Positions 23,259-32,489 of a stretch of DNA of 64,000 bases are shown in pieces. The number at the start of each line of letters is the position of its first letter. Within the stretch, counting starts at the first letter, position 1. The notes beneath the pieces were generated by a model that saw only the letters and a program-made list of their open reading frames with translations, did no database searches and was not told the DNA's origin. The translations under genes were made by a program, and so were the position numbers. Source of the stretch: JAOUJD01 sp963726405 (GTDB lineage Bacteria > Pseudomonadota > Gammaproteobacteria > Burkholderiales > Burkholderiaceae_F); contig CAVSCF010000001.1 in assembly GCA_963726405.1 (NCBI GenBank), positions 248,001 to 312,000 on the forward strand, read 5' to 3'.

Positions 23259-24872
23259 TCAGCGACGCCGGTCTTCCCGGATCATCGTCGCCGCTTTCTC
23301 CGCAATCATCAGGGTGGGCGAGTTCGTATTGCCCGACGTGATTGCCGGCATGATCGACGCGTCGACGATGCGCAGGCCACCGAGGCCACGGACGCGCAGC
23401 CGCGAGTCGACGACGGCGGCTCGGTCATCGTCACTTCCCATGCGGCAGGTGCTGACGGGATGGAAGATCGTCGTTCCGATGTTGCCGGCGGCCTTCACGA
23501 TTTCCTCGTCGCTCGCGTATTCCTTGCCCGGCAGGAACTCCTCGGGCTCGAAGCGCGCGAGCGCACGTTGCGCGGCAATGCGACGCGTGAGCCGGAGCGA
23601 ATCGACCGCGACCTTCCGATCCTCCTCGGTGCTCAGGTAACGGCAGTGAATGGCCGGCGCCGCGCGGGGATCCGCGCTCTTGATGCGAACATAGCCTCGA
23701 GACGTCGGCCGCAGGTTGCAGACACTGGAGGTGAACGCGTTGAACGTATGCAGCGGGTCGCCGAACTTGTCGAGGGACAGCGGCTGCGTATGGATTTCGA
23801 CGTTCGCCGTCGGGTGCTCCGGAGAAGAGCGGGTGAAGCCGCCCAGCTGGCTCGGTGCCATCGTCAGCGGACCCGAACGGAAGAGGGCGTACTCGAGCCC
23901 CATCGCTGCCTTGCCGAACAGGCTGTGCACGCGCTGGTTCAGCGTCACGACGTTCTTCACCTTGAACGCCATGCGCAGTTGCAGGTGATCCTGCAGGTTC
24001 TCGCCGACGCCGGCCATGTCGTGCAGCACGGGAATACCGTGCTGCTGGAGCAGGGCGCCCGGGCCCACTCCGGACAACTGCAGGATCTGCGGCGAGCCGA
24101 TGCTGCCGGCAGCGAGGATCGTTTCCAAGCGCGCAGCGACACGCTCGTTCCGGCCGCCACGGTCGAGCTCGACGCCCGTGCAGCGACGGCCGTCAAAGGT
24201 GATCCGGCGCACGTGCGCGTCGGTCATCACCGTCAGATTGGGACGCTTCATCACCGGCCTCAGGAAGGCCCGCGCCGTATTGAGGCGCACGCCCCTCGTC
24301 TGATTGACGAGGAAGTAGCTGCAGCCTTCGTTGTCGCCGCGGTTGAAGTCGTCGATCTTCGGAATGCCCGCCTCGGCCATGGCCTCGCGGTACGCATCGA
24401 GGATGTCCCAGCGCAGCCGCTGTGGCTCCACTCGCCACTCTCCGCCGGCACCATGCGCCTCGTCCGCGCCGTGGAAGTAGTCCTCGCTCTGGCGAAAGAT
24501 CGGCAGCACCGACTCCCAGCTCCACGAGGAATCGCCGGTCATCGCCGCCCACGCGTCGTAGTCCGCTGCCTGGCCGCGCATGTAGATCATGGCGTTGATC
24601 GACGAGCAGCCGCCCAGCACCTTGCCGCGGGCGTAGATGATCGAGCGGCCGTTGAGGCCGGGGTCGGGCTCGGTCTTGTAGCACCAGTCCGTGCGCGGAT
24701 TGTTGATGCAGAAAAGGTAGCCAACCGGGATCTTGATCCAGATCCAGTCGTCCTTGCCGCCGGCCTCGATCAGCAGGACGGTTACATCGGGATCGGCGGA
24801 CAGGCGATTGGCCAGCAGGCACCCGGCTGTTCCGGCCCCGACGATGACATAGTCGTAACCCGCGGTTGGCAT
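23259..24872 (-). CDS. GMC-family FAD oxidoreductase (choline dehydrogenase-like)
   Basis: Flavoprotein of 537 residues from the ATG at 24872, with AAGGAGTT upstream. FAD dinucleotide-binding motif YDYVIVGAGTAGCLLANRLS at the N-terminus; GMC signature 1 GKVLGGCSSINAMIYMRGQ (about 80-100); signature 2 GSIGSPQILQLSGVGP; catalytic His in FHPVSTCRMG and Asn in SGNTNSPTLMIAEKAA near the end. It oxidises an alcohol, but the substrate cannot be told from sequence. Upstream residues in the same frame look like leader sequence and were excluded. It converges with senA (3 nt between the stops). Confidence 0.9.
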   Translation of the reverse strand: MPTAGYDYVIVGAGTAGCLLANRLSADPDVTVLLIEAGGKDDWIWIKIPVGYLFCINNPRTDWCYKTEPDPGLNGRSIIYARGKVLGGCSSINAMIYMRGQAADYDAWAAMTGDSSWSWESVLPIFRQSEDYFHGADEAHGAGGEWRVEPQRLRWDILDAYREAMAEAGIPKIDDFNRGDNEGCSYFLVNQTRGVRLNTARAFLRPVMKRPNLTVMTDAHVRRITFDGRRCTGVELDRGGRNERVAARLETILAAGSIGSPQILQLSGVGPGALLQQHGIPVLHDMAGVGENLQDHLQLRMAFKVKNVVTLNQRVHSLFGKAAMGLEYALFRSGPLTMAPSQLGGFTRSSPEHPTANVEIHTQPLSLDKFGDPLHTFNAFTSSVCNLRPTSRGYVRIKSADPRAAPAIHCRYLSTEEDRKVAVDSLRLTRRIAAQRALARFEPEEFLPGKEYASDEEIVKAAGNIGTTIFHPVSTCRMGSDDDRAAVVDSRLRVRGLGGLRIVDASIMPAITSGNTNSPTLMIAEKAATMIREDRRR

Positions 24873-25058
24873 GGCTCTGCAACTCCTTGTCGATGATCGG
24901 GTCGGTCGGGTGTCCTCGATGTCCGGGTCCGGGATCGCGTGCGCCGGATGCCACGGCACTCCGGGCATGATGCCAGCGATGCGGCGGAGCCGGCGGCCCG
25001 GCATTCCGGCGTTTACGCGGTCGCTTTATCCTGCTGAAGGTTCACACGGAGAAGCGCA

Positions 25059-25478
25059 ATGCAGGCAGAGGGACGATTCGGGGCGCTACTGATTGGCGTC
25101 CTGGCGATCGCAGGCGGCACCGGGGCTGCTGTCGGCAGCGAGGGCCTCGCGGAGTCGTATATCCAGGCGCAGGAACTCGGTCGGCGCGACGAGAGCGATC
25201 CCCAAACGATCGACTACCACCGCAACGTGCTGCTGCCGCAGTTCAGTCAGCGGTACCAGGCGCTCCTGCGCGAGTGCCAGTCGGCGCTGCCTCAGCCCGA
25301 CCAGACGACGTTCTCGTTTGTCGCAGCGGTCGGGTCGGAAGGGGAGGTCGTGCGGCTATGGAGCGACCGCAGTCCTCCCGTCTACACGTGCGTCCGAGGG
25401 CGCCTGCTGTTCGAGCGCTTCAGCCCGCCGCCGCGGGCACCTTTCTATCTCTACGTTCACATGCGATTCGCGCAGTGA
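25059..25478 (+). CDS. Exported hypothetical protein
   Basis: Protein of 139 residues with a hydrophobic N-terminal stretch (FGALLIGVLAIAGGTGAAVG) that looks like a signal peptide. The rest is soluble and mixed, with two Cys (LLRECQSAL and VYTCVRG) that could form a disulfide. ACGGAGAAG precedes the ATG. I do not recognise the family. It lies 5 nt before the phosphoesterase lipoprotein gene and is probably cotranscribed with it. Confidence 0.7.
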   Translation: MQAEGRFGALLIGVLAIAGGTGAAVGSEGLAESYIQAQELGRRDESDPQTIDYHRNVLLPQFSQRYQALLRECQSALPQPDQTTFSFVAAVGSEGEVVRLWSDRSPPVYTCVRGRLLFERFSPPPRAPFYLYVHMRFAQ

Positions 25479-25483
25479 CCGGC

Positions 25484-26389
25484 ATGCCTTTCGCGAGAGT
25501 GGCGTTCTCCGCGGCCGTCATGACCTTGGCTGCGTGCCGGTCGCTCCCCGAGTCCTCCGCCGGGAACGCGCGGTCGTGGGCGGACGCGACAACGATCGTG
25601 GCGGCCGGCGACATCGCCGATTGCCGCCATGTCGCGGCTGAATTCAGCGGTGCGGCCCGGACCGCTGCGCTCGTCTCCGCGAAGGACGCCGCCGTTCTGA
25701 CCATCGGCGACAACACTTATCCGGTGGGGGCTCACGCCGAGTTCACCGACTGCTTTGACGCCACGTGGGGAAGGTTCGGATCGAGGCTGCGCCCGAGTCC
25801 GGGCAACCACGACTACCAGACGCCCGGCGCCGCGGGCTATTACGCCTATTTCGGCGATCGGGCGGGACCCGGAAAGCGCGGCTACTACAGCTTCGATGTC
25901 GGAGGCTGGCACATCGTTTCGCTGAACAGCGCCATCGACGCGAAAGTCGGCTCGGCGCAATACCGATGGCTACTCGCAGACCTCGAATCGTCCTCGGGCA
26001 CGCTCTGCACTCTGGCGTACTGGCATCACCCGGTGTTCAGTTCCGGGCCGCATGGCAGCGATCCGAGAATGCGAGATGCGTTTGCCGCCCTGCATGCCGC
26101 CGGCGCCGACGTTCTGCTCGTGGGCCATGACCACGTCTACGAGCGCCTCGCACCGCACGATGCGGCGGGCCAAGCCGACCCGGCTCGCGGTATCCGCAGC
26201 TTCACCGTAGGCACCGGCGGGGCGCGCTTGTACAAATTCGATGAGCCCCATCCGCGCAGCGAGATGCGCGACGCCTCGACGCACGGAATACTGAGGCTGT
26301 CCCTCGGAGACGGAAGCTATCGATGGGAGTTCGTGCCGGTCGGAGGCGAACCGCCTCGCGATGGCGGGGAAGGCGTGTGTCACCACTGA
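25484..26389 (+). CDS. Calcineurin-like metallophosphoesterase, lipoprotein
   Basis: Protein of 301 residues from the ATG at 25484. The lipobox is LAAC in VMTLAACRS, so it is probably membrane-anchored outside the cytoplasm. Metallophosphoesterase motifs appear in order: AAGDIADC, TIGDNTYP, SPGNHDYQTPGAAGYYAYFG, then AYWHHPVFSSG and LLVGHDHVYERLA. This resembles secreted purple-acid-phosphatase-like or alkaline phosphatase proteins. The exact substrate is unknown. Confidence 0.88.
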   Translation: MPFARVAFSAAVMTLAACRSLPESSAGNARSWADATTIVAAGDIADCRHVAAEFSGAARTAALVSAKDAAVLTIGDNTYPVGAHAEFTDCFDATWGRFGSRLRPSPGNHDYQTPGAAGYYAYFGDRAGPGKRGYYSFDVGGWHIVSLNSAIDAKVGSAQYRWLLADLESSSGTLCTLAYWHHPVFSSGPHGSDPRMRDAFAALHAAGADVLLVGHDHVYERLAPHDAAGQADPARGIRSFTVGTGGARLYKFDEPHPRSEMRDASTHGILRLSLGDGSYRWEFVPVGGEPPRDGGEGVCHH

Positions 26390-26402
26390 TGCGGTGACAC
26401 CG

Positions 26403-26798
26403 TCAGGGCATCTGGATCTTGCCGCTTCCACCCAGGCCGCTGGGACCGAAACCGGCGCCGCCGCCCTGTCCCGGGAGGACGAGCGACGAGGCTGCCTGGC
26501 GGCGCATTTCCTGAAGTTCATTGACCGTGCGCTCGACCGCGGTTTTCGCGGCGTCAGCGTAACCGGTGACCGCCTCGCTCAGCGACTTCGCTTCGATTTC
26601 GAAGCTCACTGGCAGCGGACCCATCTGCGTCATGATCTGCGCCTCGCCCACGTACACCACTGCACGGCCTGTATCGTTGGCGCCGTTGGCATCGACCGGG
26701 ACCAGCGCGCGAATCGTGCCGATGCGGCGGTCCGTGTAGATCTCCTCCCGATACAGCGAGGTCATTTCCATCTTGATGTCCAGATCGGCGGCGGCCAT
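26403..26798 (-). CDS. Conserved hypothetical cytoplasmic protein
   Basis: Protein of 131 residues from the ATG at 26798, with GGAGAG upstream. No signal peptide. MEMTSLYREEIYTDRRIGTI and VVYVGEAQIMTQMGPLPVSF lead into a helical segment rich in Ala and Glu (VERTVNELQEMRRQA) and a glycine-rich tail (GQGGGAGFGPSGLGGSGK). I recall similar short proteins from Burkholderiales genomes but know no function. It converges with the phosphoesterase gene. Confidence 0.75.
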   Translation of the reverse strand: MAAADLDIKMEMTSLYREEIYTDRRIGTIRALVPVDANGANDTGRAVVYVGEAQIMTQMGPLPVSFEIEAKSLSEAVTGYADAAKTAVERTVNELQEMRRQAASSLVLPGQGGGAGFGPSGLGGSGKIQMP

Positions 26799-26978
26799 GC
26801 ATTTCTCTCCTGAGCGTCGGCAGTACGGCCGGAGCAAGGACGCGGCCGCAGGGTGCGCCGAGTATAGGCGAGCGCGCCCGTCGGCCCCCCGCGCGACTGA
26901 CCGGGATCAAGGATCGGAACGAGGTCGCGGTTAGCCTGCGGCGATTCGCTGTCTCCTCATTTGATTCGAAGGAGCCCA

Positions 26979-28211
26979 ATGCCGGACCGACTGGAAGCCC
27001 TCGGGCTGCGACCCCTGCTCCTGAAGGGTCGTCGCCTGCTGCCGATCGTGCAGGGCGGCATGGGCGTGGGAGTCTCGGCGCACCGGCTCGCGTCCGCGGT
27101 CGCCCGCGAGAACGCGATCGGCACCATCGCCTCGGTCGACTTGCGCCATCACCATCCGGACCTGATGGAGCAGTGCAAGGATGTCCGCGATCGGGCGGTC
27201 CTCGATCGCCTGAACCTCATTGCGCTGGACCGCGAGATCCGGAAGGCCCGCGAAGCATCGTTGGGCCGAGGGGTGATTGCGGTCAACGTGATGAAGGCAG
27301 TCGACCAGCAAGCCGCGCTGGTCCGCCAGTCCTGCGAATCGGGCGCGGACGCGATCGTGATGGGCGCTGGCCTGCCGCTCGACCTTCCCGAGATGTGCGC
27401 GGAGTTCCCCGACGTCGCGCTGGTCCCCATCCTGTCTGACTCCCGAGGCGTGGCGATCGTCCTGCGCCGCTGGGTGCGCAAGGGTCGCCTTCCGGACGCC
27501 GTGGTGATCGAGCATCCGGCCTACGCGGGCGGCCACCTCGGCGCCACGCGTATCGAGGAACTGCACGATCCGCGCTTCGAGTTCGACCGCGTCATCGAGG
27601 AAGTATCGAAGGTGTTTCGGGAGCAAGGCATCGAGGGCGAGAAGATTCCCCTGATCGCCGCGGGTGGCATCAACACCCACGAAAAGCTGGTCAACGTGCT
27701 GAAGCTGGGCTACGCGGCGGCCCAACTCGGCACCGCGTTTGCGGTCACCGAGGAAGGCGATGCGCACGTCAACTTCAAGAAGGTGCTCGCGGGCGCGAAA
27801 CCCGAGGACATCGTCGAGTTCATCAGCGTGGCGGGCCTGCCCGCTCGCGCGGTGAAGACCGTCTGGCTGGAGCGCTACCTGCGCCGCGAACCGGTGCTGC
27901 AGGCGGAGGCGGCCGCCTTCGAGGAAGCGAACAAGGGCAAGGCGGTCGACCGGGTCGCGAAGTGCAGCGGCGCGCTGATGTGCCTGAGCGTGTGCGGGCT
28001 GCGTGACGGCATTTCGAAGATCGGTCAGTTCTGCATCGACACGCAACTCGCCGCGGCGGTTCGCGGTGAAGTCTCGCGCGGGCTGTTCTTCCGCGGCGCG
28101 TCCAGCGTTCCGTTCGGCACGGCCATCCGTCCCGTGCGCGAACTGATCGACTACATGCTGAGCGGCCGCATGCCGGCCGACCTGCCGCCGGAAACGCGCC
28201 CGAACGCCTGA
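26979..28211 (+). CDS. Nitronate monooxygenase/NPD-type flavoprotein
   Basis: Protein of 410 residues from the ATG at 26979, with AAGGAG upstream. TIM-barrel FMN enzyme of the 2-nitropropane dioxygenase/enoyl reductase-like family: LPIVQGGMGVGVSAHRLASA at the N-terminus, GRGVIAVNVM, GADAIVMGAGLPLDLP, EHPAYAGGHLG, LIAAGGINTHEKL and AAQLGTAFAVTEE. A cysteine-bearing C-terminal region (KCSGALMCLSVCGLRDG) distinguishes this subfamily. Converging with fabI may hint at lipid metabolism, but FabK-type activity is not shown. The substrate is unknown. Confidence 0.85.
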   Translation: MPDRLEALGLRPLLLKGRRLLPIVQGGMGVGVSAHRLASAVARENAIGTIASVDLRHHHPDLMEQCKDVRDRAVLDRLNLIALDREIRKAREASLGRGVIAVNVMKAVDQQAALVRQSCESGADAIVMGAGLPLDLPEMCAEFPDVALVPILSDSRGVAIVLRRWVRKGRLPDAVVIEHPAYAGGHLGATRIEELHDPRFEFDRVIEEVSKVFREQGIEGEKIPLIAAGGINTHEKLVNVLKLGYAAAQLGTAFAVTEEGDAHVNFKKVLAGAKPEDIVEFISVAGLPARAVKTVWLERYLRREPVLQAEAAAFEEANKGKAVDRVAKCSGALMCLSVCGLRDGISKIGQFCIDTQLAAAVRGEVSRGLFFRGASSVPFGTAIRPVRELIDYMLSGRMPADLPPETRPNA

Positions 28212-28212
28212 C

Positions 28213-29004
28213 TTACTCAAGCCCGGTGGGGATCCCCATCATCTGGCTGAAGCCGCAGTCCACGTGGGTGATCTCGGCGGTGACGCCGGCGGCGAGGTCC
28301 GACAGCAGGAACGCGGCGACGTTGCCGACGTCCTCGATGGTCACGTTGCGCCGCAGGGGCGCCGTGTTCTCCACCACCGAAAAGATCTTGGAAAAACCCT
28401 TGATGCCGGCGGCGGCGAGCGTCTTGATCGGGCCTGCCGAAATGCCGTTCACCCGGATCCCGCGCGGGCCGAGGCTGGCCGCGAGGTAACGCACGCTCGC
28501 TTCGAGGCTCGCCTTCGCCAGGCCCATCGTGTTGTAGCTCGGCACGGCGCGCTCGGCACCGAGATAGGTCAGGGTGACCAGCGAAGCGTTGCGGCCTTCC
28601 ATCAGCGGCAGCGCGGCCTTGGCGAGCGCGGGAAAGCTGTAGGCCGAGATGTCGTGCGCGATGCGGAAGTTCTCGCGCGACAAGCCGTCCAGAAAGTCGC
28701 CGGCGATCGCTTCGCGCGGTGCGAAGCCGATGGAATGAACGAGGCCGTCGAGCCCGCTCCAGCGTTCCTTCAGCGCGGCGAATGCCGCGTCGATCTGCCC
28801 GTCATCGGAGACGTCCATGTCGTAGACGGCGTCCGAACCGAACTCCGCTGCGATCTCGGTGATTCGCTCCTTGAAACGGTCACCGACGTACGTGAACGCC
28901 AGTTCTGCGCCCTCCCGCTTGCACGCCTGGGCGATGCCGTACGCGATCGAACGATTCGACAGCACACCGGTGATCAGCAGCCGCTTGCCTTGCAGGAAGC
29001 CCAT
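28213..29004 (-). CDS. fabI: Enoyl-[acyl-carrier-protein] reductase FabI
   Basis: NADH-dependent reductase of the last step of fatty acid elongation; 263 residues. SDR fold with GVLSNRSIAYGIAQACKREG as nucleotide-binding loop, HSIGFAPREAI, and the active-site Tyr and Lys in SYNTMGLAKASLEASVRYLA (spacing Y-x6-K), then RVNGISAGPIKTLAA. All FabI hallmarks are intact. It lies downstream of mltD on the same strand with an 87-nt gap. Confidence 0.95.
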   Translation of the reverse strand: MGFLQGKRLLITGVLSNRSIAYGIAQACKREGAELAFTYVGDRFKERITEIAAEFGSDAVYDMDVSDDGQIDAAFAALKERWSGLDGLVHSIGFAPREAIAGDFLDGLSRENFRIAHDISAYSFPALAKAALPLMEGRNASLVTLTYLGAERAVPSYNTMGLAKASLEASVRYLAASLGPRGIRVNGISAGPIKTLAAAGIKGFSKIFSVVENTAPLRRNVTIEDVGNVAAFLLSDLAAGVTAEITHVDCGFSQMMGIPTGLE

Positions 29005-29091
29005 GGATGTACCGACAGAAGAGTGAAGGAAGGCCGTTCAGCGGGCGCTGGCGGTCGCGGCCGAAGTATAGGCGGGGCCCGAGGTGCTCGT

Positions 29092-30780
29092 TCAGCGAGC
29101 CGCGGATACGCGGACCGCGGTGGGGGTCGATGCGCGAGGTGCCGGCTTGGATGCCGATCGCGTCGGCGCTTTCGGCGTTGACTTGGCGTTCGTGGTCCTG
29201 GTCGTCGGCCCGGCATCGGCGGCCTTCTTCGTGTTCGCCTTGCCGCTGCTTCCCTTGGCGACCTGCGACTTTGCCGTCCTTGCCTTGGGTGCCGGCACCG
29301 TGAGTTCGAGACGCTGACCCGCGAACAAGGTGGGCGCCGTGAGGTGGTTCCACAGGATCACGTCCTTCGCCTCGACGCCCCAGCGACGCGCGACACCTTG
29401 CACCGTGTCGCCGCGCCGCACGCGGTACGTGACCTTGCGCAGGTTCGCGTGCTCGGGCACCAGCGCGACGTGTGCGTCGAGGCTCGCAACCGAAATGTCG
29501 TCTTCCATCGTCTCGTCGCGCGGAATCAGGATCGTCGAGCCGGGAGCCAGTCGATACTTCGGCGGCACCTGGTTGGCTTCCCGCAACTGCTGTTCGCTGA
29601 TGCCCGCGCGCTTTGCGACGGCGGCGAGCGTGTCGCTCGCTTCCATCTTGTAGGTCGTCCAGCTGGCGAGTGGCTGGCCCGTCGCTTCCCACGCCGCGAG
29701 GTTGGCGTGGAAGCGGTCCGCCTTGTCTGCCGGCAGCAACAGTTTGGTGCCCGACGCGCCGACGATCACGGGTCGGTTGAAGGCCGGATTCAGTGCACGG
29801 AATTCCGCCGGCTCCATCTCGGCGAGCCGTGCGGCGGTGTCGACGTCGATATCGCGGGACCCGTGGACCGCGACGAAGTACGGCGTGTCGTCGATCCGCG
29901 GCAGGGCCACTCCGTAGCGTTCCGGTTCGGAGACGATGTTCTTGATCGCCTGCAGCTTCGGCACGTAGTAGGCGGTCTCCTTCGGCATCTTCAAGTAGGT
30001 GTAGCCAGTCGGCTTGCGCGCCCGCCGGTTCTTCTCGATCGCCCTCGACACGGCTCCCTCGCCCCAGTTGTAGGCCGCGAGCGCGAGGTGCCAGTCGTCG
30101 AACATGTCGTGCAGCTTCTGCAGGTAGTCGAGCGCGGCCCGCGTCGACTCGATGACGTCGCGCCGCTCGTCGTGCCACATGTTCTGGGCGAGCTCGTAGT
30201 CCCTGCCGGTCGACGGAATGAACTGCCACAGGCCGGCCGCCTTGGCGCTGGAGATGGCTTCCGGCTGGAACGCGCTCTCGACGAATGGGAGGAGCGCCAG
30301 TTCGGTGGGCATGCCGCGCCGCTCGATTTCCTCGACGATATGGAACAGGTAACGCTGTGAGCGGCGCGCCATCCGGTCGATGTACTCGCCCTGGTTGGCG
30401 TACCACTTCGTTCGGTTATCCGCGAGGGCGGTTTCGAGGTTCGGCATGGCGAACCCCTTTCGGATCCGCTCCCACAGGTTGCCGGGCGGCATCGGCGCCA
30501 ACACAAGGGTGGGCTCGCGCGGGATCTCGACAACGGGACGCTCGGTGTCGATCTTGTCTGCGAGTTCGGCGGCCGGGTCGGGCCGAGCTGTCGAAGGTGC
30601 CGCGAGGGCGGCGACGCTGCCTGCGGCCGGCGCTGTCGGCGCGGTTCCACCCGAGGGAGCGGCGAGCACCGGGAAAGGCGGCGCCGCGGAAGCGGCTCCG
30701 GCCTCCACATCGGTTTGCATCCCAGGTGTCGCGCATGCGCACAGGAATGCCGTGGCGAGTACCGCTGCAACTCGTCGCAT
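29092..30780 (-). CDS. mltD: Membrane-bound lytic murein transglycosylase D, LysM domains
   Basis: Lipoprotein of 562 residues from the ATG at 30780; the lipobox is LCAC in ATAFLCACATPG. The SLT domain has the catalytic Glu in ALLPFVESAFQPEAISSAKA and conserved GLWQFIPSTGRDYEL, then LALAAYNWGEGAVSRAI. LysM-type repeats follow in the C-terminal half (for example YKMEASDTLAAVAKRAGIS and YRVRRGDTVQGVARRWGVE) and bind peptidoglycan. The end is a low-complexity Lys/Ala/Thr/Pro tail. It cleaves glycan strands in the periplasm. It is downstream of gloB, as in E. coli. Confidence 0.93.
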   Translation of the reverse strand: MRRVAAVLATAFLCACATPGMQTDVEAGAASAAPPFPVLAAPSGGTAPTAPAAGSVAALAAPSTARPDPAAELADKIDTERPVVEIPREPTLVLAPMPPGNLWERIRKGFAMPNLETALADNRTKWYANQGEYIDRMARRSQRYLFHIVEEIERRGMPTELALLPFVESAFQPEAISSAKAAGLWQFIPSTGRDYELAQNMWHDERRDVIESTRAALDYLQKLHDMFDDWHLALAAYNWGEGAVSRAIEKNRRARKPTGYTYLKMPKETAYYVPKLQAIKNIVSEPERYGVALPRIDDTPYFVAVHGSRDIDVDTAARLAEMEPAEFRALNPAFNRPVIVGASGTKLLLPADKADRFHANLAAWEATGQPLASWTTYKMEASDTLAAVAKRAGISEQQLREANQVPPKYRLAPGSTILIPRDETMEDDISVASLDAHVALVPEHANLRKVTYRVRRGDTVQGVARRWGVEAKDVILWNHLTAPTLFAGQRLELTVPAPKARTAKSQVAKGSSGKANTKKAADAGPTTRTTNAKSTPKAPTRSASKPAPRASTPTAVRVSAAR

Positions 30781-30842
30781 TTGCAAAATTTACAAAGGAA
30801 TCAAGGCAGTGTATGTAATCGAGGGGAAGGGCACAAGCCGAA

Positions 30843-31637
30843 CTAGCGAAACATGTTCTTCTTTTCCCGTAGCGACGCGAAGATCGCCGTACGGTCGACC
30901 GCGTCTGCGGTACCGCATGCTGCCGACGCCCGTACTTCAGGCGCGTCAACGCGCAGGAAGGGATTCGTCGCAAGTTCGAGGCCAATCGTCGACGGAAGGG
31001 TGGGCTCGCCGCGGTCGCGCGTGGCTTGATCCCGTTCGGCTCGCCGCTGCAAGGCCTGGTTGGTCGGTTCCATCGCGAGCGCGAAGCGGATGTTGGCGAG
31101 CGTGTATTCGTGCGCGCAGTACACGCGCGTGGCGGGTGGAAGGGCAGCCAGGCGATCGAGCGAGTCGACCATCTGCGCGGGCGTTCCCTCGAAGAGGCGA
31201 CCGCAGCCACATCCGAACAACGTATCGCCGCAGAACAGCAGGGGCGGGGCTTCGTCCTCTGCGAAGTAGGCCACATGCCCCGCCGTGTGGCCGGGAACGT
31301 CGAGAACCGTGAAGTGGACGCCGAGAACGTCGAAGCCGTCGCCGCCCTGGACGCGCCGATCCACGCCCTCGATCGCCTCGCGCGCGGGACCGAAGACGGC
31401 TGCGCCGGTCGCGGCCTTCAGTTCGACCACTCCGCCGACGTGGTCGCCATGGTGATGGGTGACTAGAATCGCGGACAGTCGCAGCGCGGACTGCTCCAGC
31501 GCACGGCGAACCGGGGCCGGGTCCCCGGGGTCCACGACAACGGCTTCCCGGCCGCGAACCAGCAGCCACAAGTAGTTGTCGGCGAATGCCGGCAGCGGCG
31601 TTACCGTCAGTCCGGAAGAACCAGTCGAAGAAGGCAT
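30843..31637 (-). CDS. gloB: Hydroxyacylglutathione hydrolase (glyoxalase II)
   Basis: Metallo-beta-lactamase-fold enzyme of 264 residues that hydrolyses S-lactoylglutathione to lactate and glutathione. The dinuclear metal motif is THHHGDHVGG (near residue 58). VPGHTAGHVAYF, FCGDTLFGCGCGRLFEG and CAHEYTLANIRFAL follow, and the C-terminal glutathione-binding region ends NPFLR. The ATG at 31637 is 15 nt from the divergent methyltransferase start, matching the gloB-yafS arrangement of enterobacteria. Confidence 0.94.
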   Translation of the reverse strand: MPSSTGSSGLTVTPLPAFADNYLWLLVRGREAVVVDPGDPAPVRRALEQSALRLSAILVTHHHGDHVGGVVELKAATGAAVFGPAREAIEGVDRRVQGGDGFDVLGVHFTVLDVPGHTAGHVAYFAEDEAPPLLFCGDTLFGCGCGRLFEGTPAQMVDSLDRLAALPPATRVYCAHEYTLANIRFALAMEPTNQALQRRAERDQATRDRGEPTLPSTIGLELATNPFLRVDAPEVRASAACGTADAVDRTAIFASLREKKNMFR

Positions 31638-31652
31638 CCAGGTGATCGCGCG

Positions 31653-32489
31653 ATGAGTGACGGGTCGATTGTGAAGCTGTCCGAGTTTCTGCGCTCGCCG
31701 CCGGGCCAGTACGTGCTCGACTGGGAGCGGCAGCACCTCGACGCCGCCGTCGCCGACATCTTCGGCTATCACGCCCTGCAACTCGGCCTCCCGCAGATCG
31801 ACACCCTGCGCGAGAACCGCATGCCACTGCGCTTCTGCGCCGCGCGCCGGTTGCCCGAAGCGGGCGAAGCGGTCGACGACAGCCGGGTGGCGGTGATCAA
31901 CCGCTACGAGGAGCTGCCGTTCGCCACGCATTCGATCGACCTGGTGGTGATGCCGCACATCCTCGAGTTCACCGCCGATCCCCACCAGGTGCTGCGCGAG
32001 GTGGAGCGGGTGCTGGTGCCGGAAGGACACGTCGTCATCACCGGCTTCAATCCCTACAGCATGTGGGGAGCCAGGCAGTACATGTCCCGGCTTGGAGCCT
32101 CGACCTACCTACCGCGCGCAGGCCGCTTCATCTCGCTGCCCCGGATCAAGGACTGGCTGAAACTGCTGTCGTTCGATGTCGAACGCGGCCGCTTCGGCTG
32201 CTACGTGCCCTCCGTGCGGAGCGAGCGTTGGCTGATGCGCTGGCGATTCATGGAGAAGGCCGGCGACCGCTGGTGGCCCTTCCTGGGCGCGCTGTACACG
32301 CTGACTGCGGTGAAGCGGGTGCGCGGCATGCGGTTGGTGGGGGCGATCTGGAAACGCGAGGAAGAGCCGGCCCGTCGGCTGGCGCCGGCCGCGACGACGC
32401 GGACCATGATGACGGCCGAGGGCCACACCGCGATCGTCGAAGGTCCGGAGGCGGCAAACGAGCGCCTGCCGCAGCGGGCGCGTCGATGA
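31653..32489 (+). CDS. Class I SAM-dependent methyltransferase (YafS-like)
   Basis: Protein of 278 residues. The early part has DWERQHLDAAVADIFGYHAL. A motif-I glycine-rich loop is weak, as in YafS relatives. LPFATHSIDLVVMPHILEF and LREVERVLVPEGHVVITGFNP are typical post-motif segments of the Methyltransf_11 fold. It sits between gloB and rnhA exactly as yafS does. Its substrate is unknown. The stop overlaps the rnhA start (ATGA). Confidence 0.87.
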   Translation: MSDGSIVKLSEFLRSPPGQYVLDWERQHLDAAVADIFGYHALQLGLPQIDTLRENRMPLRFCAARRLPEAGEAVDDSRVAVINRYEELPFATHSIDLVVMPHILEFTADPHQVLREVERVLVPEGHVVITGFNPYSMWGARQYMSRLGASTYLPRAGRFISLPRIKDWLKLLSFDVERGRFGCYVPSVRSERWLMRWRFMEKAGDRWWPFLGALYTLTAVKRVRGMRLVGAIWKREEEPARRLAPAATTRTMMTAEGHTAIVEGPEAANERLPQRARR

